From: Kribbella rubisoli
GTDB taxonomy: Bacteria; Actinomycetota; Actinomycetes; Propionibacteriales; Kribbellaceae
DNA: 64,000 nucleotides
NCBI RefSeq assembly: GCF_004217145.1
Contig: NZ_SHKR01000017.1
Coordinates: forward strand, 62,001 to 126,000
Reading direction: 5' to 3'
Shown here: one piece after another, positions 1 through 10,559 of the stretch
Layout: each line of letters begins with the position of its first letter
How positions within the stretch are numbered: position 1 is the stretch's first letter
The notes under the pieces: model-generated
Told to the model about the DNA's origin: nothing
Seen by the model: the letters and a program-made list of their open reading frames with translations, nothing else
Database searches by the model: none
Made by a program: the position numbers and the translations under genes

Positions 1-19
1 CGTCTTCAAGGCCAGCTGA
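1..19 (+). CDS. atpE: Tail of ATP synthase c subunit (partial, 3' end)
   Basis: The first bases read in frame as Val-Phe-Lys-Ala-Ser followed by TGA at 17-19. A stop 32 bp before atpF is where atpE ends in actinobacterial atp operons. Only five codons are visible, so the identity rests on gene order and not on sequence similarity. Confidence 0.5.
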
Positions 20-51
20 CCCCTTTCCAGACTGACTGACAGGACGCAGAC

Positions 52-624
52 ATGACGACGTTGGTGCTACCGCTCAGCGAGGCAGCCGGTGAGGACGTGA
101 ACCCGCTGCTGCCGCACACCCCAGAGATCATCTTTGGCTTCGTCTTCCTGGTCCTGCTGGCCATCCTCTTCGCCAAGGTCGTCGTCCCGAAGTTCGAGAA
201 GGCGTACGCCGATCGGACCGCGGCCATCGAAGGCGGCATGGAAGATGCCAAGCAGGCCCAGGCCGAGGCGAAGGCTGCACTGGACAAGTACAACGCGCAG
301 CTGGCGGAGGCCCGCCAGGAAGCTGCGAAGATCCGCGAGGACGCCCGCGAGCAGGGTGCGGCGATCATCGCGGAGATGCGTGAGCAGGCGAACGCCGAGT
401 CCGAGCGGATCGTCACGCACGCGCGCGCCCAGATCGACGCCGAGCGGGCCCAGGCGGTCGCCTCACTGCGCAGCGAGGTAGGCACGATGGCGACCACGCT
501 GGCCGGCCGGATCGTCGGTGAGTCGCTCGAGGACGAGGCGCGTCAGCGCCGGACGGTCGAGCGCTTCCTGGCCGATCTCGAGGCGTCGGAGTCCGCGCGT
601 CAGGCCGTCGGAACGGACGGCTGA
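52..624 (+). CDS. atpF: F1Fo ATP synthase subunit b
   Basis: Peripheral-stalk subunit b, which ties the membrane Fo rotor-stator to the F1 head. The 190-residue protein has a short N-terminal tail, one membrane segment at about residues 26-45 (rich in Ile, Phe and Leu) and then a long, highly charged Ala/Glu/Arg helix typical of the dimerising coiled coil. The ATG at 52 follows an AGGA element at 41-44. The stop codon TGA shares its last base with the ATG of atpH, so the two genes are translationally coupled. Length and layout match actinobacterial AtpF. Confidence 0.95.
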   Translation: MTTLVLPLSEAAGEDVNPLLPHTPEIIFGFVFLVLLAILFAKVVVPKFEKAYADRTAAIEGGMEDAKQAQAEAKAALDKYNAQLAEARQEAAKIREDAREQGAAIIAEMREQANAESERIVTHARAQIDAERAQAVASLRSEVGTMATTLAGRIVGESLEDEARQRRTVERFLADLEASESARQAVGTDG

Positions 625-1421
625 TGCGCGGCGCGTCGCACGAGTCACTCGCCCGGGCCGAAGAGGTCCTGGCGGGGACGACGCCGGTCGAGGGGCTGGG
701 CAGCGAGCTGTTCTCGATCGCCCGGCTGGTGGACGGCAACGGCGCGCTCCGGCGCGCACTGACCGACCCGGCCCGTCCGGCCGGCTCGAAGGCGGATCTG
801 GCCCAGCAGTTGTTCAGCGGCAAGATCTCCGCGACCGCGCTGGAGATCCTGACCGCCGCGGTGACCGGTCGCTGGGTCAGCGGCCGGGACCTGGGCGACG
901 CCCTGGACCAGCTCAGCATCGAGGCCGAGGTGGCCTACGCCGACACCATGCGAAAGCTGGACGAGGTCGAGGACGAGCTGTTCCGGCTGGAGCGGGTGGT
1001 CGCGGCCGAGCGTGCGCTGGCCGACAAGCTCAGCGACCGCAGGATTCCGGTCGACCGGCGGCAGGAGCTGATCCGCGGACTGCTGCAGGGCAAGGCGGAT
1101 GCCACCACGGTGCGGCTGGTCGAGCGCGCGGTGGACGGCCGGGGCCGCAGCTTCGCGGCCTCGATGCGGGCCTACCAGGTCGCCGCGGCGGCCCGGCGGA
1201 ACGCCAGCATCGCGACCGTCCGGGTGGCTGCCCCGCTGACCGAGATGGAGCGCAGCCGGCTCGCTGCCGCGCTCGGACAGCAGTACGGCCGGGACATCCA
1301 GCTGAACGTGATCGTCGACCCGAACGTGGTCGGCGGCGTCCGGGTGGACATCGGCGACGAAGTGATCGACGGAACCATCGCGGCCAGGCTCGACGAAGCG
1401 CAACGGCGCATCGCGGGCTGA
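624..1421 (+). CDS. atpH: F1Fo ATP synthase subunit delta
   Basis: Delta subunit (OSCP homologue) that links the b stalk to the top of the alpha/beta hexamer. The 265-residue length fits the longer actinobacterial delta proteins; the OSCP-like part lies in the C-terminal two thirds and ends in the conserved region with IVDPNVVGGVRV, typical of the family. The start ATG overlaps the atpF stop by one base. It is followed by an 89-bp gap before atpA, the longest gap inside this operon. Confidence 0.95.
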   Translation: MRGASHESLARAEEVLAGTTPVEGLGSELFSIARLVDGNGALRRALTDPARPAGSKADLAQQLFSGKISATALEILTAAVTGRWVSGRDLGDALDQLSIEAEVAYADTMRKLDEVEDELFRLERVVAAERALADKLSDRRIPVDRRQELIRGLLQGKADATTVRLVERAVDGRGRSFAASMRAYQVAAAARRNASIATVRVAAPLTEMERSRLAAALGQQYGRDIQLNVIVDPNVVGGVRVDIGDEVIDGTIAARLDEAQRRIAG

Positions 1422-1510
1422 ACCCCCTTAACGACATACAGCGGCGCTAAGGGTCGGGAAAGCCTTTAGAGCCACAACAGGCCAGCAAGGGTCAAGGAAG
1501 CAGGAACACA
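1422..1510. other. Intergenic gap between atpH and atpA
   Basis: This 89-bp gap is long for an otherwise tightly packed operon. It contains a possible stem CCCTTA/TAAGGG with a 17-nt loop around 1426-1454 and a direct repeat AAGGGTC, one copy partly within that stem and one near 1489. AGGAAG and CAGGA motifs near 1495-1505 serve as the atpA ribosome site. A role in setting atpA expression or in mRNA processing is possible but is inference. Confidence 0.4.
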
Positions 1511-3148
<1,638 letters not shown>

Positions 3149-3154
3149 TCGACC

Positions 3155-4066
3155 GTGCCAGCCAATCTGCGGGAGCTTCGCGATCGCAAGGCCTCGGTCT
3201 CGACGATCAAGAAGCTCACCCGGGCGATGGAGCTCATCGCGGCGTCCCGGATCGTCAAGGCGCAGCAACGCGCCCAGGCGGCCGGTCCGTACGCGCGTGA
3301 GCTCACCCGTGCCGTGTCGGCGGTGGCGACGTTCTCGAACGTCGACCACCCGCTGACCACCGAGAAGCCGAACCCGAAGCGGGCCGCGGTGCTGCTGATC
3401 ACCTCCGACCGCGGGCAGGCCGGGGCCTATTCGGCCAACGTGATCCGCGAAGGAGAGCGGCTGAACCAGCTGCTGCGCGAGGACGAGAAAGCCATCGTCC
3501 CGTACATCAGCGGGCGCAAGGGCATCGCGTACTACACCTTCCGGCAGCGCGACATCGCGCAGTCGTGGAGCGGTGACTCCGACGCCCCGTCGTTCGCCCG
3601 GGCCCGGGAGATGGCCGACGCGCTGATCGAGGCGTTCCTGACCCCGACCGAGGAGGGCGGCGTGGACGAGATCCACATCGTCTTCACCCGGTTCGTGTCG
3701 ATGCTGACCCAGCGCCCGGACGTGATCCGGCTGCTGCCGTTGGAGGTCGTCGAGGGCGAAGAGGCGCCGGCGGCCGACGACGTGCTGCCGCTGTACGAGT
3801 TCGAGCCGTCCGCCGAAGAGGTGCTCGACGGGCTGCTGCCGAAGTACGTCGCCAGCCGGATCCACTACTGCATGCTGCAGGCGGCGGCCTCCGAGCTGGC
3901 CAACCGGCAGCGGGCGATGAAGTCTGCGACCGACAACGCGCAGGACCTGATCGAGAGCCTGACCCGGGACCTGAACCAGGCCCGGCAGGCACAAATTACC
4001 CAGGAAATCAGCGAGATCGTCGGTGGCGCCAGCGCGCTGGCCGACGCGAGCGCCGGGAGCGAGTGA
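3155..4066 (+). CDS. atpG: F1Fo ATP synthase subunit gamma
   Basis: Central rotor shaft of F1. The GTG at 3155 gives MPANLRELRDRKASVSTIKK, the usual N-terminus of gamma; the conserved N- and C-terminal helices that form the coiled-coil shaft are both present, the latter with MKSATDNAQDLI near the end. Length (303 residues) is normal for actinobacteria. Its stop overlaps an alternative GTG start of atpD. Confidence 0.97.
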   Translation: MPANLRELRDRKASVSTIKKLTRAMELIAASRIVKAQQRAQAAGPYARELTRAVSAVATFSNVDHPLTTEKPNPKRAAVLLITSDRGQAGAYSANVIREGERLNQLLREDEKAIVPYISGRKGIAYYTFRQRDIAQSWSGDSDAPSFARAREMADALIEAFLTPTEEGGVDEIHIVFTRFVSMLTQRPDVIRLLPLEVVEGEEAPAADDVLPLYEFEPSAEEVLDGLLPKYVASRIHYCMLQAAASELANRQRAMKSATDNAQDLIESLTRDLNQARQAQITQEISEIVGGASALADASAGSE

Positions 4067-4071
4067 GAGAG

Positions 4072-5526
4072 ATGACTGCCACGGTTACCGAGAAGAACAA
4101 CGAGGCCGGCGCGGCTGCCGTCGGTCACGTCGCCCGGGTGATCGGCCCGGTCGTCGACGTCGAGTTCCCCGCGGACGCGATGCCCGACATGTACAACGCG
4201 CTCGAGGTGGACATCACCCTGGGCGACACCACCCAGACGATCACCCTCGAGGTGGCGCTGCACGTCGGCGACAGCATCGTCCGGGCCATCTCGATGAAGC
4301 CGACCGACGGCCTGGTCCGCGGCGCCGAGGTGCGCGACACCGGTGCCGCGATCTCGGTCCCGGTCGGCGACGTCACCAAGGGCCGGGTCTGGTCCGTGAC
4401 CGGCAAGTGCCTGAACCAGGACGAGTCCGAGTTCGAGATCGCCGAGCGCTGGCCGATCCACCGCAAGGCACCGGCCTTCGACCAGCTCGAGTCCAAGACC
4501 GAGATGCTGGAGACCGGCATCAAGGTGCTCGACCTGCTCACGCCGTACGTGCAGGGCGGCAAGATCGGCCTGTTCGGCGGTGCGGGTGTCGGCAAGACCG
4601 TTCTGATCCAGGAGATGATCTACCGGATCGCCCACAACTTCGGTGGTACGTCGGTGTTCGCCGGCGTCGGCGAGCGGACCCGTGAGGGCAACGACCTCAT
4701 CACCGAGATGGAAGAGGCCGGCGTCTTCAAGGACACCGCGCTGGTGTTCGGCCAGATGGACGAGCCGCCGGGCACGCGTCTTCGCGTCGCGCTGTCGGCG
4801 TTGACGATGGCGGAGTACTTCCGCGACGTGAAGGAGCAGGACGTACTGCTCTTCATCGACAACATCTTCCGGTTCACCCAGGCCGGTTCCGAGGTCTCCA
4901 CGCTGCTCGGCCGGATGCCGAGCGCCGTCGGTTACCAGCCGAACCTGGCCGACGAGATGGGCGTGCTGCAGGAGCGGATCACCTCGACCCGCGGTCACTC
5001 GATCACCTCGATGCAGGCGATCTACGTACCGGCCGACGACTACACCGACCCGGCGCCGGCGACCACCTTCGCCCACCTCGACGCGACCACCGAGCTCTCC
5101 CGTGACATCGCGTCGCGTGGTCTGTACCCGGCCGTCGACCCGCTGACCTCGACGTCGCGGATCCTCGACCCGCAGTACATCGGCCAGGAGCACTACGACG
5201 TGGCCGTCCGGGTGAAGCAGATCCTGCAGAAGAACAAGGAACTGCAGGACATCATCGCGATCCTGGGTGTGGACGAGCTCTCCGAAGAGGACAAGATCAC
5301 CGTCGCGCGGGCGCGCCGGATCGAGCAGTTCCTCTCCCAGAACACCTACATGGCGGAGAAGTTCACCAACATCCCGGGTTCGACCGTGCCGCTGAAGGAC
5401 ACGATCGAGTCGTTCAAGAAGATCACCGAGGGCGAGTACGACCACGTCGCCGAGCAGGCCTTCTTCAACGTCGGTTCGCTCGAGGACGTCGACCGCAAGT
5501 GGGCCGAGCTGCAGAAGGAAAACTGA
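4072..5526 (+). CDS. atpD: F1Fo ATP synthase subunit beta
   Basis: Catalytic subunit of F1, which makes ATP. The Walker A loop GGAGVGKT lies at residues 169-176, and the Walker B region LLFIDNIFRFTQAG and the GERTREG segment are intact. I chose ATG 4072 (484 residues) because homologues start with a short Thr-rich leader; GTG 4063, which overlaps the atpG stop, would add three residues and has a closer GGGAG element, so it cannot be excluded. The stop at 5524-5526 is one base from atpC. Confidence 0.97.
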   Translation: MTATVTEKNNEAGAAAVGHVARVIGPVVDVEFPADAMPDMYNALEVDITLGDTTQTITLEVALHVGDSIVRAISMKPTDGLVRGAEVRDTGAAISVPVGDVTKGRVWSVTGKCLNQDESEFEIAERWPIHRKAPAFDQLESKTEMLETGIKVLDLLTPYVQGGKIGLFGGAGVGKTVLIQEMIYRIAHNFGGTSVFAGVGERTREGNDLITEMEEAGVFKDTALVFGQMDEPPGTRLRVALSALTMAEYFRDVKEQDVLLFIDNIFRFTQAGSEVSTLLGRMPSAVGYQPNLADEMGVLQERITSTRGHSITSMQAIYVPADDYTDPAPATTFAHLDATTELSRDIASRGLYPAVDPLTSTSRILDPQYIGQEHYDVAVRVKQILQKNKELQDIIAILGVDELSEEDKITVARARRIEQFLSQNTYMAEKFTNIPGSTVPLKDTIESFKKITEGEYDHVAEQAFFNVGSLEDVDRKWAELQKEN

Positions 5527-5527
5527 G

Positions 5528-5917
5528 ATGGCTGACCACTTGGAGGTGGCGCTCGTCGCCGCCGAGCGGACGGTCTGGCAGGGGCAGGCGAAGATCGTGA
5601 TCGCCCGGACCACGGACGGCGACGTCGGCATCCTGCCCGGCCACGCGCCGCTGCTCGGCCTGCTGCAGGGCGGTTCCGTGCAGGTGCGGACCGTCGACGG
5701 CGAGTACTTCGTCGCGGCCGCACCGGACGGGTTCATCTCGGTCGCGAACGACCGGGTCTCGATCCTGGCCGAGAACGCCGAGATGGGTCACGACATCGAC
5801 CTCGAGGAAGCCCGGCGGGAACTCGAGGAGGCACTGGCGGCCGGTCTTGCCGACGCCGACGCCGACGAGGTGCGACTCGCCGAGGCCAGGGTCCGGGCGG
5901 CCGAGCAGACCTCCTGA
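5528..5917 (+). CDS. atpC: F1Fo ATP synthase subunit epsilon
   Basis: Epsilon subunit, which contacts the rotor and regulates ATP hydrolysis. The 129-residue protein has the N-terminal beta-sandwich (LEVALVAAERTVWQGQA) with the GDVGILPGHAPLLG signature, followed by a short helical C-terminal domain. It begins one base after the atpD stop and is the last gene of the operon; a hairpin follows at 5964-5983. Confidence 0.96.
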   Translation: MADHLEVALVAAERTVWQGQAKIVIARTTDGDVGILPGHAPLLGLLQGGSVQVRTVDGEYFVAAAPDGFISVANDRVSILAENAEMGHDIDLEEARRELEEALAAGLADADADEVRLAEARVRAAEQTS

Positions 5918-5963
5918 CCACCTGCCATAATCAAATATCGTCACGAACAGTACGGTTCTCCGG

Positions 5964-5983
5964 GGTGCCCGGGGTCGGGCACC
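5964..5983 (+). terminator. Hairpin after atpC
   Basis: GGTGCCC (5964-5970) pairs perfectly with GGGCACC (5977-5983) around a 6-nt loop, 47 nt after the atpC stop and 20 nt before the DUF2550 start. There is no U-run. It could be a weak terminator or attenuator that reduces read-through from the atp operon. Confidence 0.45.
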
Positions 5984-6003
5984 GGAAATGAGGTCGGCAA
6001 CGT

Positions 6004-6435
6004 ATGAGAACAGTCCTCGATGTCGTCGGGGTCTGTTTGCTTGCCGCTGTGCTGTTCATCGTGCTCGTCGCGTTCCGCCGTCGCTGGTTGTCCAGGGACG
6101 GCGGAACTTTTGATTGCAGCCTGCAGCTCGCCGAGAAGGAGCACGGCCGCGGCTGGGCCCTCGGCCTGGCCCGGTACGTCGGCGACGAGCTGCAATGGTT
6201 TCGCGTCTTCAGCCTGGCCTGGTGGCCCAAGCTCGTCGTCAACCGCCGCCAGCTCGACGGCATCAGCACCCGCCGGCCGATGGGCAACGAGCCCCTGGTC
6301 ACCTACGCCGGCCACGTCATAGTCGACGCCGACCTCAAAGAACGCACCGTCCACTTCGCCATGACCGAAGAAGCCCTGACCGGCGTCCTGGCCTGGATGG
6401 AATCCGCACCCCCCAGCACCCAGACCTATCTCTGA
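6004..6435 (+). CDS. DUF2550 membrane protein
   Basis: Small protein of the DUF2550 family, which in actinobacteria is usually found just after atpC. Function is unknown. The 143-residue sequence has one membrane helix at about residues 5-24, a basic RRR stretch right after it (cytoplasmic side) and a soluble domain with the conserved FDCSLQ and YVGDELQWFR segments. The next gene is convergent, so it may be read from the atp promoter across the preceding hairpin or from its own promoter. Confidence 0.85.
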   Translation: MRTVLDVVGVCLLAAVLFIVLVAFRRRWLSRDGGTFDCSLQLAEKEHGRGWALGLARYVGDELQWFRVFSLAWWPKLVVNRRQLDGISTRRPMGNEPLVTYAGHVIVDADLKERTVHFAMTEEALTGVLAWMESAPPSTQTYL

Positions 6436-7454
6436 TTGACGTGCAGGGCCTGGAGCAGCATCGGCAGGGAGGCGTGTAGTTCGCGTTGCCAGTAGCCCCA
6501 CGCGTGGGTGCCGGGGCCGTAGAAGTTCGTGGTGAGGTGCTTCGCGCCGAGTTGCCGGAGTTCGGCGGCCAGGGCGTGGTTCTGCCGGTTGAAGTCGGCT
6601 TCCAGCGCGTCGGTCTTCCCAGGCGGGTCGAACGGTCCGGCGGTGCCGTCGCCACAGGACAGGTAGACCGGCAGCGACTTGAGCCGGCGGGCGAGGTAGT
6701 ACGGATCGTGCGCCGCCCAGATCGAGCGCTGCGCGACAGGGTCGCCCCAGACGCGGAGCGGGTCGTTGCCCTGACCGGCGAAGAATCCCATGATCCGGTT
6801 GATCGACTCGTCGTTCAGCAGCGGATGGACCGAGCCGGAGTACGCCGCGGCCGCGCGGAACATGCCGGGATGGCGGGCGGCGTACAGCAGTGCGCCTTGG
6901 CCGCCCATCGACAGGCCGGCCACGACGCGATTCGAACTCGCGCCCCAGCCGTGTTCGAGCAGGTGCGCCAGCTCGACGGTGTGGAACGTCTCCCAGGCCG
7001 GATCGCCGCCGGCGCCATAGTTCCACCAGTCGCTGTACCAGCCGTTCCAGCCGGCCTCGGGCATGACGACGAGAACCTTGCGCAAACTCGGGATCGTCGC
7101 GATGTCCGTGCCGGACCACGACGTGTAGTCCCCGCAGCAGCCGTGCAGCAGCCAGAACGTCGGCCAGTGTTGCGTGCGGTCGGCGGGATTCCAGCCGTCG
7201 GGTGTGAGCAGCCGGACGTTGACGGTGCGGCCACCGAGAGCTTGGGACCGCACAGTCAGGTCGGTCAGCCGGTCCGCGACCTGCTTGACCGCAACGACTT
7301 CGGCGCCACGCGGCGCACTGTGGACAGTCGCTGTGGTCCGTGCGGGCACCGCCTGTGCGGGCACCGCCTGGGCGGGTGCGAGGGGAGAGACTCCGAGGAG
7401 CACGGCGGCGACGAGGAGCGCTCGCCGGCCGATCCAGGACAGCTTTGCGTGCAC
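6426..7454 (-). CDS. Secreted esterase of the antigen-85/esterase D fold
   Basis: Predicted exported alpha/beta hydrolase (Esterase, PF00756 type). GTG 7454 is preceded by GGAGG at six bases and gives 342 residues; upstream in-frame codons lack a ribosome site. An Arg-Arg signal peptide covers about residues 9-38 and contains a threefold-like VPAQA/VPAQA/VPART run at the cleavage region. The nucleophile elbow GLSMGG places Ser182; HGCCGDYTSW earlier in the chain is the oxyanion region, and a late His lies in GTHAWGYW. Substrate is unknown. Its 3' end overlaps the DUF2550 gene end by 10 bp. Confidence 0.85.
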   Translation of the reverse strand: MHAKLSWIGRRALLVAAVLLGVSPLAPAQAVPAQAVPARTTATVHSAPRGAEVVAVKQVADRLTDLTVRSQALGGRTVNVRLLTPDGWNPADRTQHWPTFWLLHGCCGDYTSWSGTDIATIPSLRKVLVVMPEAGWNGWYSDWWNYGAGGDPAWETFHTVELAHLLEHGWGASSNRVVAGLSMGGQGALLYAARHPGMFRAAAAYSGSVHPLLNDESINRIMGFFAGQGNDPLRVWGDPVAQRSIWAAHDPYYLARRLKSLPVYLSCGDGTAGPFDPPGKTDALEADFNRQNHALAAELRQLGAKHLTTNFYGPGTHAWGYWQRELHASLPMLLQALHVNQR

Positions 7455-7760
7455 GAGAAACCTCCGGGGCGGGGACGGATTCCTGGTCACAGCAGGTCGC
7501 CGAGCGACCACCTGAAGTTGAAACCATTCACGATGGTTCCTCAAGACTGCGTCCGGCCGCGTCGATCGGCGGTCCGTGATCTGCGGCGAACGGTCGGGTA
7601 ATTCAGTGGGCCTGGCGTCCGCTGCATGCCATCATCTCCGCCATGGAGACATACTTCTTCCGCGTGGGCTAGCTTCCGCTGGCCTGTTCGAGGTTTCCCG
7701 CGGTCAGCGATGCGGGAGTGACCGGTTGGTTGTTCCCGGGTGCTATCCGGGAGATTCTCC
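7455..7760. other. Divergent promoter region, esterase / methyltransferase
   Basis: This 306-bp stretch separates two divergent genes. It holds the GGAGG ribosome site of the esterase at its left end. At 7734-7752 TCCCGG can pair with CCGGGA around a 7-nt loop, which would cover the GGGAGA ribosome site of the methyltransferase. A nine-codon ATG-to-TAG frame near 7642 has no ribosome site. I see no convincing promoter or gene in the rest. Confidence 0.4.
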
Positions 7761-8792
7761 ATGCACTGGGTGCTGGTGCGGACTGTCACGGGGTTGGAAG
7801 GACTGGCGGCTGAGGAAGTCGTCGCTGCGGGGCATCGGGTGGTCGAGGTGTCCAAGCGGCAGGTGGTTGTCGAGTGGGCGCCGGGTGAGTCCGCTCCGCC
7901 GCGGCTGGCGGACGACGTGTTCGTCGTACATGGCATTGCGGTGGATCCTGGGCGGACCAGGGACGCGCTGACGGCGGCGATCCGATCGCTGGAGTTGCCG
8001 GCGGGGCAGGGTGCGTTTGCGGTCAGTGCGTCGTTCGTGGGCGTGCGGAACTACAACCGGTTCGACATCGAGGACCTGGTGGGGGCGCGGCTCGGCGGAC
8101 GGTACTACTCGCGGCGCGACGGTGCCGTACCGCCGGTCGAGCGGTCCGAGTGGCGAGTCGTGCTGGACGGAAAGACGCTGTGGGTCGGGCTGAGGCCGTA
8201 CGCCGTACCACTGCATCGGCGGGCGTGGCGGACGCGGACGGTGCGGGGGAGTCTGCATCCGCCTGTCGCCGCCGCGATGGCTCGGCTGGCGGGCATCGCG
8301 CCGGGCCACACGGTCCTCGATCCGTTCTGCGGTGCCGGGACGGTGCTGCTCGAGGCACACGCGATCGAGTCGCGAGCCAGGTACGTCGGCATCGACCGCG
8401 ACCTCGCTGCGGTCGGCGCGGCCAGGGCGAACGCGCCCGGGGCGGGCGCCGCAGAGGCGGGAGTCGCGGGAGAGGGCGGCGCCGAGGCGAGTGGCGGGGA
8501 GGCGGGCGTCGGTGGGATGTTGTGGCGGGTGGGGAATGCGCGGCGGTTGGACGTGACCGCCGATCGCATCATCACCAACCCGCCCTGGGACGTACGGCTC
8601 AGCATCGGCGATCTCGGGCCGTACACCCGCGAGTGGCGTCGGGCGCTGCTCTCCGGCGGGCGGGTCGTCGCCGTCCTCAGCCAAGCGCAGGCCGCTCAAC
8701 TCACCCGCGGTTGGCGGGTGCAGGCCGCCTACGACCTGTCCGTCGCGGGGCAGCATGCGCGGATTGTTGTTGCTGAGCCGTCTCGGTCTTGA
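7761..8792 (+). CDS. THUMP-type SAM-dependent RNA methyltransferase
   Basis: Resembles the RlmKL/Trm14 group that makes N2-methylguanosine in RNA. The N-terminal half looks like a divergent THUMP region (through GVRNYNRFDIEDLVGARLG); the C-terminal half is a Rossmann methyltransferase with the SAM loop DPFCGAGT at 187-194 and the catalytic NPPW at 273-276. Between them, residues 226-252 form an Ala/Gly/Glu low-complexity insert. ATG 7761 is chosen for its GGGAGA site; a GTG at 7740 would add seven residues. Target RNA is unknown. Confidence 0.75.
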   Translation: MHWVLVRTVTGLEGLAAEEVVAAGHRVVEVSKRQVVVEWAPGESAPPRLADDVFVVHGIAVDPGRTRDALTAAIRSLELPAGQGAFAVSASFVGVRNYNRFDIEDLVGARLGGRYYSRRDGAVPPVERSEWRVVLDGKTLWVGLRPYAVPLHRRAWRTRTVRGSLHPPVAAAMARLAGIAPGHTVLDPFCGAGTVLLEAHAIESRARYVGIDRDLAAVGAARANAPGAGAAEAGVAGEGGAEASGGEAGVGGMLWRVGNARRLDVTADRIITNPPWDVRLSIGDLGPYTREWRRALLSGGRVVAVLSQAQAAQLTRGWRVQAAYDLSVAGQHARIVVAEPSRS

Positions 8793-8823
8793 CATGCGCG
8801 CGTAACGTTCGTAGGTTCCTGCG

Positions 8824-8876
8824 CATACGTAAGAGCAACCCGGAAATAGCTCATACCAGAGTGCTCATACGTATGA
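8824..8876. promoter_or_regulatory. LacI-type operator pair
   Basis: Upstream of the transporter operon TCATACGTATGA (8865-8876) is a perfect 12-bp palindrome with a central CpG, the signature of LacI-family operators. A related element CATACGTAAG lies at 8824-8833, about 42 bp earlier or four helical turns. The operon contains its own LacI gene at 14348-15370, so autoregulation by looping or cooperative binding is the simplest reading. Confidence 0.7.
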
Positions 8877-8908
8877 ACGTGCAGCCGCTCTAGTCTGGGG
8901 TGGGAGAT

Positions 8909-10555
8909 ATGCGCAGTCGGTGGCGGGTCCTACTGGTGGTCGGTGCGGTGCTGGCGGCGGGGTGCTCAGGCCCCGCGGCCAGGCCGGCGGGCGGCGGCGG
9001 CGCGGCGGACGCGTCGGTTGTCTACGCGAAGACCGACGGCGGTACGACGTTCGTCCGCAACTACAACGTGATGGGCCCGGCGACCGACAAGGCGCCGAAC
9101 ATGGAGCTCGTCTACGAGCCGTTGATGCGGGTCGACTACGGCGACGGCGGCGTGGTGAAGCCGTGGCTGGCGGAGAGCTGGACGTTCTCCGCGCAGGGCA
9201 AGCAGCTGACGATCAAGCTCCGTAAGGACGTGACCTGGTCGGACGGGCAGAAGTTCACCGCGGACGACGTCGTCTACTCGCTCGGCCTGCCGATCGAGAA
9301 GCCGGACTTCAGCATCGCCGGTGTCACCTACAAGTCGGTGAAGAAGGTCGACGACGCGACGGTCGCGGTCACCTTCGCCGAGCCGTCGTACGCGACGCTG
9401 AACCAGTTCGCGAACATCCTGCTCCCGATGGTCCCCAAGCACATCTGGTCGACGCAGAACCTCAACACCTGGACGAACCCGGAACCGACCGGCACCGGCC
9501 CGTTCAGGCTGAAGGAGTTCAAGCCGCAGCAGATCACGCTCCAGGCCCGCACCGATTACTGGGGCGGGAAGCTGCCGATGACGACGTACAAGATCATCCC
9601 GACCAGCGCCGACGCGCTCAAAGCCCAGCTGCTGAAGGGCGATATCGACTGGGCGTCCGCGAGCTGGCCGAACGGCGAGAAGGAGTACGTCGCCAAGGAC
9701 CCGGACAAGCACCTCTACCAGCTCTACTCCAACGGCGGAGCGATGTCCGTCCTGTTCAACACCGCCAAGGCACCCTTCGACGACGTGCACGTACGCCGGG
9801 CCCTCGCGCTCACCATCGACCGCACCGCCGTCGTCACCACGCTCCAGCGCCCCGGCACCGAGGCCGGCCCGACCGGACTGTCCGACCAGCTGTTCGCCGA
9901 CTGGCTCGACCCGGCGTACAAGGGCAAGGTCCAGAAGGTCGACGCCGCCGCGGCGAAGGCCGAGCTGGCGGCGGGCGGCTGGACGATCGACAACGGCGCG
10001 CTGGTCAAGGACGGCAAGCGGTACCAGCCGAGCATCCTGTTCAACTCGGACTGGGGCTGGGGCAACTACGCCGACATCCTGATCAACACCTGGAAGCAGA
10101 ACCTCGGCCTGCAGGTGAAGGGCGCCGGCCAGCCGAGCGCCGGGTACTACGACAAGCAGAACCTCGGCCAGTTCGACCTGGCCGCCGCATCGACAGGCGG
10201 CTCCGGGGTGTACGGCGTCTACCGCTTCCTGAGCAGCTCGTACAAGGTCCCGATCGGCAAGTCCGCGACGCTGAACCAAGGTCGTTGGAGCGACCCGCAG
10301 ACGGACTCGATCCTGGCCTCGATGGAGCGCACCGACAACGTCGACCAGCTGAAGACGCTCGGCCGCGAACTGCAGAAGATCGTCGTCGACAAGGTCCCGT
10401 TCAGCCCTATCTACAACAACTTCTACTTCGTCGACATCAACGCGACCCGCTGGACGGGCTGGCCGACGCCGGACGACTTCGACCACATCCCGTTCGTCGG
10501 GATGGGACCGGACACGATCCTGACCATGCTGAAGCTTCAGCGCCGGGGGAGCTGA
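8909..10555 (+). CDS. ABC transporter substrate-binding lipoprotein, family 5
   Basis: Extracytoplasmic binding protein of the oligopeptide/oligosaccharide (SBP_bac_5) family. The signal peptide ends in a lipobox LAAGC with the acylated Cys at residue 19, so the protein is anchored outside the membrane. Family features such as the YEPLMRVDYGDGG region and LRKDVTWSDGQKFTADDVVYS are present, and the length (548 residues) is usual. ATG 8909 is used; a GTG at 8900 would add three residues. Family-5 proteins beside a LacI regulator and a glycosidase commonly bind oligosaccharides rather than peptides. Confidence 0.9.
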   Translation: MRSRWRVLLVVGAVLAAGCSGPAARPAGGGGAADASVVYAKTDGGTTFVRNYNVMGPATDKAPNMELVYEPLMRVDYGDGGVVKPWLAESWTFSAQGKQLTIKLRKDVTWSDGQKFTADDVVYSLGLPIEKPDFSIAGVTYKSVKKVDDATVAVTFAEPSYATLNQFANILLPMVPKHIWSTQNLNTWTNPEPTGTGPFRLKEFKPQQITLQARTDYWGGKLPMTTYKIIPTSADALKAQLLKGDIDWASASWPNGEKEYVAKDPDKHLYQLYSNGGAMSVLFNTAKAPFDDVHVRRALALTIDRTAVVTTLQRPGTEAGPTGLSDQLFADWLDPAYKGKVQKVDAAAAKAELAAGGWTIDNGALVKDGKRYQPSILFNSDWGWGNYADILINTWKQNLGLQVKGAGQPSAGYYDKQNLGQFDLAAASTGGSGVYGVYRFLSSSYKVPIGKSATLNQGRWSDPQTDSILASMERTDNVDQLKTLGRELQKIVVDKVPFSPIYNNFYFVDINATRWTGWPTPDDFDHIPFVGMGPDTILTMLKLQRRGS

Positions 10556-10559
10556 GACG

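Noticed and set aside
7642..7671. Nine-codon ATG-to-TAG frame (METYFFRVG) upstream of the methyltransferase
   Set aside because: No ribosome site and no repeated regulatory codons; too short to support a leader peptide from one sequence.
8852..8859. CATACCAG near the first LacI site as a member of the GGTATACC family
   Set aside because: Lacks the GG start and symmetry; differs from the motif at key positions.
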